From: Gammaproteobacteria bacterium
Lineage (GTDB): Bacteria; Pseudomonadota; Gammaproteobacteria; Arenicellales; Poriferihabitantaceae
Assembly (NCBI GenBank): GCA_030432755.1
Contig: JAUILZ010000007.1
Location: 28,389-92,388 of the forward strand
Length of the DNA stretch: 64,000 nt
Reading direction: 5' to 3'
Shown here: piece by piece, positions 21,259-30,017 of the stretch
Position numbering within the stretch: position 1 is the first letter of the stretch
Layout of the letters: the number at the start of each line of letters is the position of its first letter
Notes under the pieces: generated by a model
Told to the model about the DNA's origin: nothing
Seen by the model: the letters and a program-made list of their open reading frames with translations, nothing else
Databases searched by the model: none
Program-made: the position numbers and the translations under genes

Positions 21259-22705
21259 GCCCACCGGTTTTATCGAGATTCCGCGCAAGGAGCGTGGCTA
21301 CGAGCCCGTGGAACAGCGCGTCACCAATTATCGCGAATTCGTGGTCAATCTCGGCGACGAGGAGCTCCGCCGCCAAGGCGCGCGCTGCATGGACTGCGGC
21401 ATTCCCTACTGCCATTCCGGCTGCCCGGTGAACAACCTGATCCCGGACTGGAACGACCTCGTCTACCACGACGACTGGAAAGCCGCCAGTGACCGCCTGC
21501 ACGCGACCAACAACTTCCCGGAATTCACCGGGCGGGTCTGTCCCGCGCCCTGCGAGACGTCCTGCACGCTCAACATCGACGACCAGCCGGTCACCATCAA
21601 GACCATCGAGTACAGTATCGTCGAGCGCGCCTGGAAAGAGGGCTGGATCCAGCCGCGCATCCCGCGCCATCGCAGTGGCAAGCGCGTCGCGGTGGTGGGT
21701 TCCGGCCCGGCGGGCATGGCCTGCGCGCAGCAGCTCGCGCGCGCCGGCCACGGCGTCTCCATCTACGAGAAGCAGGATCGTAGCGGCGGCCTGCTGCGCT
21801 ACGGCATCCCCGACTTCAAGCTCGAGAAGAAGTACATCGACCGCCGCATGGCGCAGATGAAGGCGGAAGGCGTGCGCTTCCACAGCAACACCCATATCGG
21901 CAAGGACCTGCCGGTGAGCTACCTCGTCGAGAACTTCGACGCGGTGGTGCTGGCCGGGGGCTGCGAGGTTCCGCGGGACCTGCCGGTGCCGGGCCGTGAA
22001 CTGAACGGCGTGCATTTCGCGATGGATTTCCTGCGCAGCAATTCCTTCCGCGTGCAGGGGAACATCGTTCCCGACGACCAGTTCATCTCCGCGAAGGGCA
22101 AGAACGTGGTGGTGATCGGCGGCGGCGACACCGGCTCCGACTGCATCGGCACCTCCAATCGCCACGGCGCCGCGAGCATCACCCAGATCGAGATCCTGTC
22201 CAAGCCTCCGATAAAGGAAGACAAGGCCCTGACATGGCCGAACTGGCCCCACAAGCTGCGTACCTCGTCCTCCCACGAGGAGGGCTGTGAACGCCTGTGG
22301 GACGTGGTTACCCGCGGGTTTATCGACGACGGCAACGGAAATGTCGCCGGCGTGCGCTGCGCCAAGGTCGCCTGGAAGCGGGTGGACGGGCAGTGGAAGA
22401 TGGAGGAAATCCCGGACTCCGAGTTCGTGCTCAAGGCCGAACTGGTGACCCTGGCCATGGGCTTCGTCCACCCGGTGTTCGAGGGCATGCTGCAGGATTT
22501 CGGTATGGCGCTCGACAGCCGCGGCAACATTGCCGCGGACACCGACGGCGACAAGGCCTACCAGACCAGCGTCGAGGGCGTGTTTTCCGCCGGCGACATG
22601 CGCCGCGGCCAGTCGCTGGTGGTCTGGGCGATCCGCGAGGGCCGCCAGTGCGCGGACGCGGTCAACCGCTTCCTTCGGGAGGAGAGCAACTTCCAGTCCG
22701 CGTGA
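21251..22705 (+). CDS. gltD: glutamate synthase (NADPH) small subunit
   Basis: 484-residue beta subunit passing electrons from NADPH to GltB. N-terminal cysteine motifs for two [4Fe-4S] clusters ([17 protein letters not shown] and CPAPCETSC), the FAD Rossmann motif [19 protein letters not shown] and the NADPH motif [11 protein letters not shown]. Ends with the family signature [15 protein letters not shown]. Start ATG 21251 lies inside the end of gltB. Confidence 0.98.
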
Positions 22706-22736
22706 CCGGCGGTTCTCCCTGTCGTAAACGATTTTC

Positions 22737-23810
22737 GTGTCGCCTCTCCTGAACGACAGGCTGCTGCGCGCCCTCCGGCGCGAGCCGGTGGACCGCACCC
22801 CGGTCTGGATCATGCGTCAGGCCGGGCGTTACCTGCCGGAGTACCGCGCCACCCGCGCACAGGCCGGCGACTTTCTCACCCTCTGCAAGACACCCGAACT
22901 GGCGTGCGAGGTGACCCTCCAGCCACTGCGGCGCTTCCCGCTGGACGCGGCGATCCTGTTCTCCGACATCCTCACGATCCCCGACGCGATGGGGCTCGGG
23001 CTTACCCTGGACGAGGGCGTGGGCCCGCGATTCGAGCGACCGCTGCGCGATGCCGCGTCGATCCGCACGCTGCCGGCGCCGGACATCGCCGGCGATCTCG
23101 GCTACGTGCTGGACGCGGTTCGCCTCATCCGCCGCGAACTGGACGGCAAGGTGCCGCTCATCGGTTTCAGCGGCAGCCCCTGGACGCTGGCCACCTACAT
23201 GGTGGAAGGCGGGGGCAGCAAGGACTTCGCTCGCGTGAAGGGACTCGTCTACGACGATCCGGACAGCGCGCGCCTGCTACTCGAGAAAGTAACCGCCTCG
23301 GTGATCGATTATCTCCGCGCCCAGGTGGAAGCCGGCGTACAGGCGCTGATGGTGTTTGACACCTGGGGCGGCGCGCTGTCGACCCCGGCCTACCGCGACT
23401 TTTCCCTCACATACCTGGCGAAGATTGCCGGCGCGCTCAAAGGCGATCCAGTGACCGCGGAAATACCCCTGACCCTGTTTACCAAGGGCGGCGGCCTGTG
23501 GCTCGAGGAGATCGCCGCCACGGGTTGTGACTGCGTGGGCGTGGACTGGACGCTGCCGCTGGGCGCTGCGCGCATGCGGGTGGGAGACCGGGTGGCGCTG
23601 CAGGGCAACATGGACCCCGCGGTGCTCTACGCCGGCGAGGAGCGCGTGGTGGCGGAGGCGGAGCGCATCGTCGCGGAGTTCGGCGCCCATCCAGGGCACG
23701 TGTTCAATCTCGGCCACGGCATCCACCCGGCCATCGATCCGGGCAGGGTGGCGGCGCTGGTGGACGCCGTGCACGAGTCCAGCGCGGCGTTGTTCAGTAA
23801 CGGGACCTGA
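22737..23810 (+). CDS. hemE: uroporphyrinogen decarboxylase
   Basis: 357-residue TIM-barrel enzyme of heme biosynthesis. Signature 1 [16 protein letters not shown] lies near residues 22-37, the catalytic Asp in FSDIL, and signature 2 [19 protein letters not shown] follows. The start is GTG 22737; I see no clear ribosome site. It follows gltD by 31 bp, the same order as in Pseudomonas. A hairpin cluster lies downstream. Confidence 0.97.
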   Translation: MSPLLNDRLLRALRREPVDRTPVWIMRQAGRYLPEYRATRAQAGDFLTLCKTPELACEVTLQPLRRFPLDAAILFSDILTIPDAMGLGLTLDEGVGPRFERPLRDAASIRTLPAPDIAGDLGYVLDAVRLIRRELDGKVPLIGFSGSPWTLATYMVEGGGSKDFARVKGLVYDDPDSARLLLEKVTASVIDYLRAQVEAGVQALMVFDTWGGALSTPAYRDFSLTYLAKIAGALKGDPVTAEIPLTLFTKGGGLWLEEIAATGCDCVGVDWTLPLGAARMRVGDRVALQGNMDPAVLYAGEERVVAEAERIVAEFGAHPGHVFNLGHGIHPAIDPGRVAALVDAVHESSAALFSNGT

Positions 23811-23857
23811 CGGCCGTTTTCCCACATCGGGCCTGTTTTGCTCGTATGCGGCCATAG

Positions 23858-23986
23858 ATCCCAGCCTTCGCTGGGATTTCATTACGAAACGCCAGCGAAA
23901 GCTGGCGTCCATGTGGCAGATTAACAGACTGCCAGATGGATTCTGGCCCCAGCCTCCGCTGGGGTGAACTTTCGCTGGAATTTCAT
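23858..23986. repeat. cluster of three CCAGC/GCTGG hairpins (REP-like)
   Basis: Three short perfect hairpins share the core CCAGC-N4-GCTGG. H1 at 23858-23877 has an 8-bp stem and loop CTTC. H2 at 23889-23908 has an 8-bp stem and a GAAA loop. H3 at 23947-23964 has a 7-bp stem and loop CTCC. The flank TTCGCTGGGATTTCAT (23867-23882) recurs with one change at 23971-23986, so at least two units are copies. The cluster lies between convergent hemE and the DUF1244 gene and could also stop transcription from both sides. Confidence 0.75.
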
Positions 23987-24010
23987 AGTGCCAAACTGCC
24001 GCGCCGAATC

Positions 24011-24337
24011 CTACTCCGTCGCCTTCTCCTGGGCCTCGCCGAATTTCGCCATCTGCGCGTCGCTCGCTTTCTCCTGGTAGCGATCCTTGTATTCGCCGTA
24101 GGGCATGCCGTAAACCAGTTCCCGCGCTTGGTCGTAGTTGAGCTCGATTCCGTGGCTGGCCGCCTCGGAGACATACCATTTCGAAAAGCAGTTGCGGCAG
24201 AAGTAGGCCAGGTTCATGAGGTCGATGTTCTGCACCTCGGGGTACTTCTGCAGGTGGGCCAGCAGCTTGCGAAACAGGGCGGCCTCGATATCCACCCGGT
24301 CCGCGTCGGGGATGTCGGGAAGGTTGGAATTGCTCAT
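24011..24337 (-). CDS. DUF1244 family protein
   Basis: 108 residues, predicted cytoplasmic and helical. The family signature CRNCFSKWY followed by an Ala/Gly helix is present, and the C-terminal half holds YGMPYGEYK and a charged tail. I start at ATG 24337 (MSNSNLPDIP); a longer in-frame version to 24379 adds an arginine-rich stretch unlike the family. The function of DUF1244 is unknown. It is monocistronic and convergent with hemE. Confidence 0.88.
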   Translation of the reverse strand: MSNSNLPDIPDADRVDIEAALFRKLLAHLQKYPEVQNIDLMNLAYFCRNCFSKWYVSEAASHGIELNYDQARELVYGMPYGEYKDRYQEKASDAQMAKFGEAQEKATE

Positions 24338-24465
24338 GATGGGTCTTATGTGTAAACGGATACGCCGGTCCCGCGACATTCTACACCAGGGTCACCGGGG
24401 GGCCGCCAATGCTTCCCGCGGCGCTTTGCCAGCGTTACATCCAGCGCGGTCCGTCGACGGCCGTT

Positions 24466-24474
24466 TGCTATAAT
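24466..24474 (+). promoter_or_regulatory. extended -10 promoter for the kdsD operon
   Basis: TGC immediately before TATAAT (24469-24474) gives a perfect extended -10. No good -35 is visible at 16-18 nt. Expected start point is about 24481, only ~7 nt ahead of the first kdsD ATG. Confidence 0.6.
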
Positions 24475-24487
24475 TTCGCCTCCCGCC

Positions 24488-25507
24488 ATGCCAGCCGAAG
24501 CCTCCATGCCAATCTCCAGCGCCGCCGATTCCGCTATCGCGTACGGGCGGGAGGTGATCGACATCGAGCTGGAGGCCATCCGCCTGCTTTCAGGCCGCCT
24601 GGGTGAGGACTTTCGCGATGCCTGTCAGCGTATCCTCGCCTGCCACGGCCGGGTGGTGGTGGTGGGGATGGGCAAGTCCGGCCACGTTGGCGGAAAGATC
24701 GCTTCCACCCTCGCGAGCACGGGCACACCAGCGTTTTTTGTCCACCCGGGCGAGGCGAGCCACGGAGATCTCGGCATGATCACCCCGGACGATCTCGTGA
24801 TCGCGATCTCCAATTCCGGCGAGACTCCCGAGGTCATCACCATCCTGCCAATCGTCAAGCGCATCGGCAGCGGTCTCGTGGTGCTCACCGGTAACCCGGA
24901 GTCAACGCTCGCGCGCCAGGCAGATGCCTGCCTGGATATCAGCGTGCCCAAGGAGGCATGCCCGCTCAATCTCGCCCCCACCGCAAGCACCACAGCGACC
25001 CTCGTCATGGGAGACGCGCTCGCGGTCGCAGTGCAGAAGCTGCGAGGTTTTTCCGAGCAGGACTTCGCCCGCACCCATCCCGGCGGCACCCTGGGCAAGC
25101 GCCTGCTGCTGTTTGCCTCTGACCTCATGCACCAGGGCGACCGGCTGCCGCTTGTGCCGGCGGATGCCAATCTCGAAACCCTGTTGCTGGAGATGTCCTC
25201 GAAGTCGCTCGGCATGGCCGGGGTCGTAAACGCTGACGGGAAGCTGATCGGCATGTTCACCGACGGAGACCTGCGGCGCACGCTGGGCAGTGGGGTCGAC
25301 ATCTATACTGCGCGCGCCATCGACCTGGTAAAGCGCGACCCCTTCACCATCAGTCCTGATACCCTGGCGGCGGAAATCGTGAAACTGATGCGGGATCATG
25401 CCCAGCAGGGGCCGCATGCGCTCAACAGCGTGTTCGTGGTGGACGACCAGGACAGGGTGGTTGGCGCGCTGAACACCCATGACCTGCTGCGCGCGGGCGT
25501 GATCTGA
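24488..25507 (+). CDS. kdsD: D-arabinose 5-phosphate isomerase
   Basis: 339-residue isomerase making arabinose 5-phosphate from ribulose 5-phosphate for KDO synthesis. SIS domain (residues ~45-180) with GMGKSGHVGGKIA, HPGEASHGDLGM and the SNSGET phosphosugar loop; then two CBS domains (~215-335). Start ATG 24488 is ~14 nt after the -10, so the message would have almost no leader; ATG 24506 is an alternative. kdsC, which normally lies between kdsD and lptC, is absent: lptC begins 5 nt after this stop. Confidence 0.95.
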   Translation: MPAEASMPISSAADSAIAYGREVIDIELEAIRLLSGRLGEDFRDACQRILACHGRVVVVGMGKSGHVGGKIASTLASTGTPAFFVHPGEASHGDLGMITPDDLVIAISNSGETPEVITILPIVKRIGSGLVVLTGNPESTLARQADACLDISVPKEACPLNLAPTASTTATLVMGDALAVAVQKLRGFSEQDFARTHPGGTLGKRLLLFASDLMHQGDRLPLVPADANLETLLLEMSSKSLGMAGVVNADGKLIGMFTDGDLRRTLGSGVDIYTARAIDLVKRDPFTISPDTLAAEIVKLMRDHAQQGPHALNSVFVVDDQDRVVGALNTHDLLRAGVI

Positions 25508-25512
25508 TCGAA

Positions 25513-25953
25513 ATGACCGGACTTCGCCAGAATCTCGTGCTCGTGGTGATTGCCGTGCTGCTGCTCGGCCTGTCGGCGTGGATGCAGTATGGCCTGCTGG
25601 AACCGCCGGTTGAAGAACTCTCCGAGGAAGAGAAAAATGCCCCGGACTACTACATCGAGAACTTCGTCTCCACCGGCATGGACAAGTTCGGCAAGATGTA
25701 TGAACTCCGCGCCGACCGCATGGTGCATTACCCCATTGGCGACCGCGCCCTGCTGGATAACCCGCACATCGTCCAGTACGACCTCGACCAGACGCCGCGC
25801 CATATCTATGCCGACTCAGGCTGGCTGTACAACACCACCTCGAAAGTCCTTCTCACGGGTAACGTGCGCGTGGTGCAGAGCCGGACGGGAGAGGCCGGGG
25901 GCGCGTCCATGGGAGAGAAGATGGTGATCATCCTCGACCAGGACCGGGGTTGA
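25513..25953 (+). CDS. lptC: LPS export protein LptC, short at the C-terminus
   Basis: 146 residues. N-terminal membrane anchor (~5-25) and periplasmic beta-jellyroll strands, with YELRADRMVHYP, WLYNTTSKVLLTGNVRVVQS and a last strand MVIILDQ. LptC is usually about 180-190 residues; by comparison with E. coli LptC the final ~45 residues, the edge that contacts LptA, are missing here. No other frame after the stop resumes LptC-like sequence, so this is not a simple frameshift. It links the LptBFG transporter to the LptA bridge. Confidence 0.88.
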   Translation: MTGLRQNLVLVVIAVLLLGLSAWMQYGLLEPPVEELSEEEKNAPDYYIENFVSTGMDKFGKMYELRADRMVHYPIGDRALLDNPHIVQYDLDQTPRHIYADSGWLYNTTSKVLLTGNVRVVQSRTGEAGGASMGEKMVIILDQDRG

Positions 25954-25961
25954 GATACAAT
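25934..25961 (+). promoter_or_regulatory. candidate sigma-70 promoter for lptA
   Basis: TCGACC (4 of 6 match to the -35) at 25934-25939, 16-nt spacer, TACAAT at 25956-25961, directly over the lptC stop. The following 108 nt hold a perfect 7-bp hairpin, CCGGGGC/GCCCCGG (26020-26040). E. coli also has an internal promoter for lptAB, but that one is sigma-E type; this one is not. Confidence 0.35.
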
Positions 25962-26069
25962 CCGGGGTCCACCGGGAATACTGTGACGGGCGCCTGTCGG
26001 CGGGACGCCGGAAGGCCCACCGGGGCCGGAAATGCCCCGGCCAATGACCAATCAGATCGAGAACGCGTG

Positions 26070-26717
26070 ATGCGAAACCCCGTACTGCTACTGCTGGCCT
26101 GCCTGTTGATGGCGGGCGAGGCGCTTGCCCTGGACAGCGACCAGGAACAGCCCGCGACCCTGGAAGCCAACGACTTCGAACTCGACCTGAAGACCGGCGT
26201 TCGCACCTATCGCGGCGACGTGGTCTACCGCCAGGGCAGCATCCGTCTCGACTGTGACGAGCTGGTCACGTATTTCAATGCCGACGGCGAACTGGACAAG
26301 GGCGTTTGCACCGGGGATCCCGGACGCTTCAAGCAGCGTCCCGAGGGCTCCGAGGAAGACATGATCGGCGAGGCGCGGGAGATCACCATGGACCAGGTGA
26401 CGGAGCTCGTGACCCTCAAGAGCCGCGCGCGCGCCACCCAGGGAGTCAACACCATCACCGGCCGCCTGATCACCTACAACCTCGGCACCGAGAAGGTCAT
26501 CGTCAAGGGCGAGGCGCAGACCACCGCCGGCGCCACCGAACCCACCGGCTCCGCGGAGCCCGCGACCAGCGGCGGCGGTACCACCACGGCCAGCAGCGAA
26601 ACGGCGACCGAGGAACCGGCGACGCCGGGCCGCGCCAGGCTGGTCATCCAGCCGCGCAAGAAGGCCGGGCAGCCGGCCGCGGAGAACAGCGAAGAAGAGA
26701 AGCCGGCGGAAAACTGA
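26070..26717 (+). CDS. lptA: LPS transport periplasmic protein LptA
   Basis: 215 residues. Signal peptide to about residue 21 (LLMAGEALA), then an OstA-like beta-jellyroll (~25-145) with [20 protein letters not shown] and INTYNLGT-like strands. A low-complexity Thr/Ala/Gly/Pro tail (~150-215) with basic VIQPRKK follows and is longer than in E. coli LptA (185). It forms the periplasmic bridge carrying LPS to the outer membrane. Start ATG 26070, tandem with GTG 26067; weak ribosome site. Confidence 0.93.
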   Translation: MRNPVLLLLACLLMAGEALALDSDQEQPATLEANDFELDLKTGVRTYRGDVVYRQGSIRLDCDELVTYFNADGELDKGVCTGDPGRFKQRPEGSEEDMIGEAREITMDQVTELVTLKSRARATQGVNTITGRLITYNLGTEKVIVKGEAQTTAGATEPTGSAEPATSGGGTTTASSETATEEPATPGRARLVIQPRKKAGQPAAENSEEEKPAEN

Positions 26718-26760
26718 TTTTCCGCCTATCCACCTTTCCCGCAGCGAGTTTCCGGGCAAC

Positions 26761-27486
26761 ATGCGTACCCTTGCCGCCAGGTCCCTGGTGAAGAAATACA
26801 AGCACGCCGTCATCGTCGACGGCGTCGACCTCGTGGTTACCGACAACGAGGTGGTCGGTCTTCTGGGCGCCAACGGCGCGGGAAAGACCACCAGCTTCAA
26901 CATGATCATCGGCCTGGTACGCGAGACCGAGGGGCATATCTTCCTCGACGACGAGGACATCACCGAGCTGCCCATGCACGAGCGCGCGCGCAAGGGCATC
27001 GGCTACCTGCCCCAGGAGCATTCGGTGTTCCGCAAGCTCAGCGCGGAGGACAACATCCTCGCGGTACTGGAAACCTCGGGCCGTTACGATGCGGCGAAGC
27101 GGCGCGAGATCAGCCGCAACCTGCTCGAGGAATTCGGCATCTACCACCTGCGTGACAAGCTTACGATCCAGATGTCCGGTGGCGAGCAGCGACGGGTGGA
27201 GATTGCGCGCGCGCTGGCGCTGGAGCCTTCCTTCATCCTCCTCGACGAACCCTTCGCCGGCGTCGACCCCATCGCGGTGAAGGAGATCCAGCAGATCATC
27301 CGCCTGCTCAAGGGGCGCGGCATCGGTGTGCTCATCACCGACCACAACGTGCGCGAAACCCTCGGCATCTGCGACCGCGCGTACATTCTGCACCAGGGCC
27401 GGGTGCTCGTGGCGGGCCCGCCCGAAACCATCATGGCGGACGAGAAGGCGCGGGAAGTGTATCTCGGGCGCGATTTCCGTATGTGA
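26761..27486 (+). CDS. lptB: LPS export ABC transporter ATPase LptB
   Basis: 241-residue ATPase powering LPS extraction with LptFG. Walker [11 protein letters not shown] (~residues 38-47), the Q-loop in [13 protein letters not shown], signature [12 protein letters not shown], Walker [14 protein letters not shown] and switch His in ITDHN. Downstream of its stop is a small tandem duplication. It is the last Lpt gene before rpoN. Confidence 0.97.
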   Translation: MRTLAARSLVKKYKHAVIVDGVDLVVTDNEVVGLLGANGAGKTTSFNMIIGLVRETEGHIFLDDEDITELPMHERARKGIGYLPQEHSVFRKLSAEDNILAVLETSGRYDAAKRREISRNLLEEFGIYHLRDKLTIQMSGGEQRRVEIARALALEPSFILLDEPFAGVDPIAVKEIQQIIRLLKGRGIGVLITDHNVRETLGICDRAYILHQGRVLVAGPPETIMADEKAREVYLGRDFRM

Positions 27487-27504
27487 CTACTTCCGTATGT
27501 GACT
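27475..27504 (+). repeat. tandem microduplication across the lptB stop
   Basis: TTCCGTATGTGACTAC (27475-27490) is repeated at once as TTCCGTATGTGACT (27491-27504); a third, degenerate copy (CCGGATGTGAGC) follows at ~27510. The first copy contains the lptB stop TGA (27484-27486). It has the look of a replication-slippage product. Confidence 0.85.
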
Positions 27505-27606
27505 CGCCCCGGATGTGAGCGCTGGCGCGGCCCGGGGGGCTGTTGGCCACCACCCGATCGAATCAGTATAGCATGGCCATTCGACCCTCGGGGGAGGCGT
27601 GGCCGC

Positions 27607-27635
27607 TTAACCGGCACCGGGAATTTGGTTACAAT
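27607..27635 (+). promoter_or_regulatory. candidate sigma-70 promoter for rpoN
   Basis: TTAACC (27607-27612), 17-nt spacer, TACAAT (27630-27635), located 28 nt before the rpoN ATG in the 177-bp gap after lptB. Spacing is ideal; the -35 matches 4 of 6. Confidence 0.5.
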
Positions 27636-27663
27636 GATTCTCCAATGACGAACTCCGCAATGG

Positions 27664-29085
27664 ATGAAGCCGGCACTTAATCTCAGGCAGACCCAACGCC
27701 TCGCGATGACGCCGCAACTGCAGCAGGCCATCCGCCTGTTGCAGATGAACACAGCGGAACTGTCGGCGGCATTGATGGATGCCCACGAGACCAATCCATT
27801 GCTGGAGATGGAGGACCCGGAGGGGCGCCAGGAAGCGATCAACGTGGACGACGTGGCCGCCGACGATACCGTCGACGACTCCCAGGCCTCGTTCAACGAG
27901 GACTGGGTGAGCCAGCGCACCGCCGTCAGCACCACCCCGTCGACGCTCAGGCCGGAAGGCAGCTTCGAGATTCCCGATCATTCCCTGCCCGCCACGCTGC
28001 ACGAGCACCTGGTCGGGCAACTGTCACTGATGGCGCTCAAGCCATTGCAACGCCTGGTGGCCGAACATATCGTCAGCAATGTCAATGACGCGGGCTATCT
28101 CGACATCGACCTGGGCGATCTGCTCGCGGAGGTACAGCAGGAACTCGAACCCGGCGCCACTATCGTCATGTCGGATATCGAATCGGCGCTGTCAATCGTG
28201 CAGACCCTTGACCCAATTGGAGTCGGCGCGCGCACGCCCGGCGAATGCCTGCAACTGCAACTGGCCGCGCAGGATCCCGATGCGCCCGGGTTTGAGGTGG
28301 CGCGGCAACTGGTGGACGGTCTGCTGCCGCTGCTCGCGGAGCGTGACTTCCAGGGCCTCAGGCGCAAGCTGCGCGTCGGTGACGACGAACTGCGCGCAGC
28401 GATAGATCTCATTCGTCACCTGAGCCCGCATCCCGGTTACAGCATCGGCGACGTATCGGTGAACTACGTGACCCCCGATGTGCTGGTGGAACGACGCCGC
28501 GGGGTCTGGATGGCGCGCCTCAATACCGCGGCGTTGCCGAAGGTGATGATCAATCGCGACTACCAGCAACTGGTCACGGAGAACGCGAGCAGCGAGTCCT
28601 ATTCCAATCTCAAGGAGCAGTTGCAGGACGCGCGCTGGCTGCTCAGCAACATCGAGAAGCGGCATAACACCATACTCTCCGTGGCGACCCAGATCGTCGA
28701 GCGCCAGCAGTCATTTTTCGAGCACGGTCCGGCGGCGATGCGGCCGATGATCATGCGCGAGGTCGCCGACGCGCTGGATATCCACGAATCCACCGTCTCG
28801 CGCGCGGTGAACGGCAAGTACATGCTGACACCGCTGGGGATGTTCGAGCTGCGCTATTTCTTCTCCTCCGAGGTCGGCGCCGACAACGGCATGCAGTCCT
28901 CCGCGGTGGCCATCCAGGCGCTGATCCGGGAGATGATCGAATCAGAGCCGCCGGCGAAACCGGTGAGCGACATGAAAATCTGCGAGGCACTCAAGGAGCG
29001 CGGGCTGGAAGTGGCCCGGAGAACCGTGGCGAAGTACCGGGAGCAGATGAATATTCCTCCGTCCAGCAAGCGGAAATCGCTATAG
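27664..29085 (+). CDS. rpoN: RNA polymerase sigma-54 factor
   Basis: 473 residues. Region I (LNLRQTQRLAMTPQLQQAIRLLQM) interacts with bacterial enhancer-binding proteins; an acidic region II follows (~50-100); a core-binding domain; a helix-turn-helix around EVADALDIHESTVSRAVNGKYM; and the RpoN box ARRTVAKYRE that reads the -24 element near the C-terminus. It directs nitrogen and, commonly, pilus-related promoters. Followed by hpf and ptsN in the standard order. Confidence 0.97.
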   Translation: MKPALNLRQTQRLAMTPQLQQAIRLLQMNTAELSAALMDAHETNPLLEMEDPEGRQEAINVDDVAADDTVDDSQASFNEDWVSQRTAVSTTPSTLRPEGSFEIPDHSLPATLHEHLVGQLSLMALKPLQRLVAEHIVSNVNDAGYLDIDLGDLLAEVQQELEPGATIVMSDIESALSIVQTLDPIGVGARTPGECLQLQLAAQDPDAPGFEVARQLVDGLLPLLAERDFQGLRRKLRVGDDELRAAIDLIRHLSPHPGYSIGDVSVNYVTPDVLVERRRGVWMARLNTAALPKVMINRDYQQLVTENASSESYSNLKEQLQDARWLLSNIEKRHNTILSVATQIVERQQSFFEHGPAAMRPMIMREVADALDIHESTVSRAVNGKYMLTPLGMFELRYFFSSEVGADNGMQSSAVAIQALIREMIESEPPAKPVSDMKICEALKERGLEVARRTVAKYREQMNIPPSSKRKSL

Positions 29086-29168
29086 ATGCCATTTCGCCTG
29101 CCGCCGGAGGGTCCATCCACGCGGTCGCAAACAGCGGCCGCCAATCAACCCATGGGAGGCGAAGTACC

Positions 29169-29492
29169 ATGCAAATATCAATCAGCGGACATCATGTTGA
29201 CGTAACGGACTCCATGCACCACTACGTATCCGAAAAAGTAGAAAAAATCGTGCGTCACTTCGACCACGTGACCAACACCAACGTCATCCTGCAGGTTGAG
29301 AAAAAACGCCACATGGCGGAAGCCACGATCAATACCAAGGGCGCGATGATTCACGCCTCGAGCACCTGCGACGACATGTACGCCGCCATCGACGCCATGG
29401 TCAACAAGCTCGACCGCCAGGTGCTGAAACACAAGGAAAAACTCACCGACCATCACCGTACCGACGCGGCGCTGAACCAGACCCCCGAATAG
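29169..29492 (+). CDS. hpf: ribosome hibernation promoting factor
   Basis: 107-residue short-form HPF/YfiA family protein that binds the 30S subunit and promotes ribosome dimers in stationary phase. Starts MQISISGHHVDVTDSMHHYV, has the conserved basic/aromatic core and ends without the long-form C-terminal domain. Good ribosome site GGGAGG just upstream. Confidence 0.95.
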   Translation: MQISISGHHVDVTDSMHHYVSEKVEKIVRHFDHVTNTNVILQVEKKRHMAEATINTKGAMIHASSTCDDMYAAIDAMVNKLDRQVLKHKEKLTDHHRTDAALNQTPE

Positions 29493-29501
29493 CAACACCC
29501 A

Positions 29502-30017
29502 ATGAATCCTGCCGGTATCGCCGCGGGTGGCGACAAAGCCACTCCCAGTCTCGCCGATTTCCTTGCGCCCCAGCGGATCGTCCTGGACCTCGATACCACC
29601 AGCCGCAAGCGCCTGTTCGAGCATATCGCGGAGGTCTCCTGCTGCGGTCTCGACGAGGTCGACGAGGATTGCATCCTCAAGACCATTACCGAGCGTGAAC
29701 GGCTTGGCAGTACCGGGCTCGGGCATGGCATCGCGGTGCCCCACGGGAGGATCGAGAACCTCGGCCAGCCGGTGATCAGCGTGGTCCGGCTGCGTCATCC
29801 CATCGATTACGATGCGCCGGACGACGAGCCGGTGTGGCTTGCCGTGGGGCTGCTGGTGCCGGCTGAGGCCAATGAAACCCATCTGCGCCTGCTGTCACTG
29901 CTCGTGACCCGGTTCCAGGATGACAACTTCGTCGAATCGATGAAACAATGTCACTCGAGGGAGCAGGTAGCGGCGTTGTTCGACAGCGAGGCTCCCGCGT
30001 CGCCAGACGCCGGGTGA
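29502..30017 (+). CDS. ptsN: nitrogen PTS EIIA component
   Basis: 171-residue EIIA-Ntr. The phospho-accepting His81 sits in GHGIAVPHGRI. Fold and length match PtsN, which regulates potassium, nitrogen and sigma-54-linked processes. It follows hpf by 9 nt and its stop overlaps the hprK GTG, so it is tightly coupled to the kinase gene. Confidence 0.95.
   Translation: MNPAGIAAGGDKATPSLADFLAPQRIVLDLDTTSRKRLFEHIAEVSCCGLDEVDEDCILKTITERERLGSTGLGHGIAVPHGRIENLGQPVISVVRLRHPIDYDAPDDEPVWLAVGLLVPAEANETHLRLLSLLVTRFQDDNFVESMKQCHSREQVAALFDSEAPASPDAG

Noticed and set aside
23858..23986. CRISPR array
   Set aside because: The repeated units are individual palindromes with irregular spacing and no equal-length spacers or cas genes nearby.
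25951..26069. frameshift rejoining a longer LptC
   Set aside because: Neither alternative frame after the stop shows LptC-like strands.
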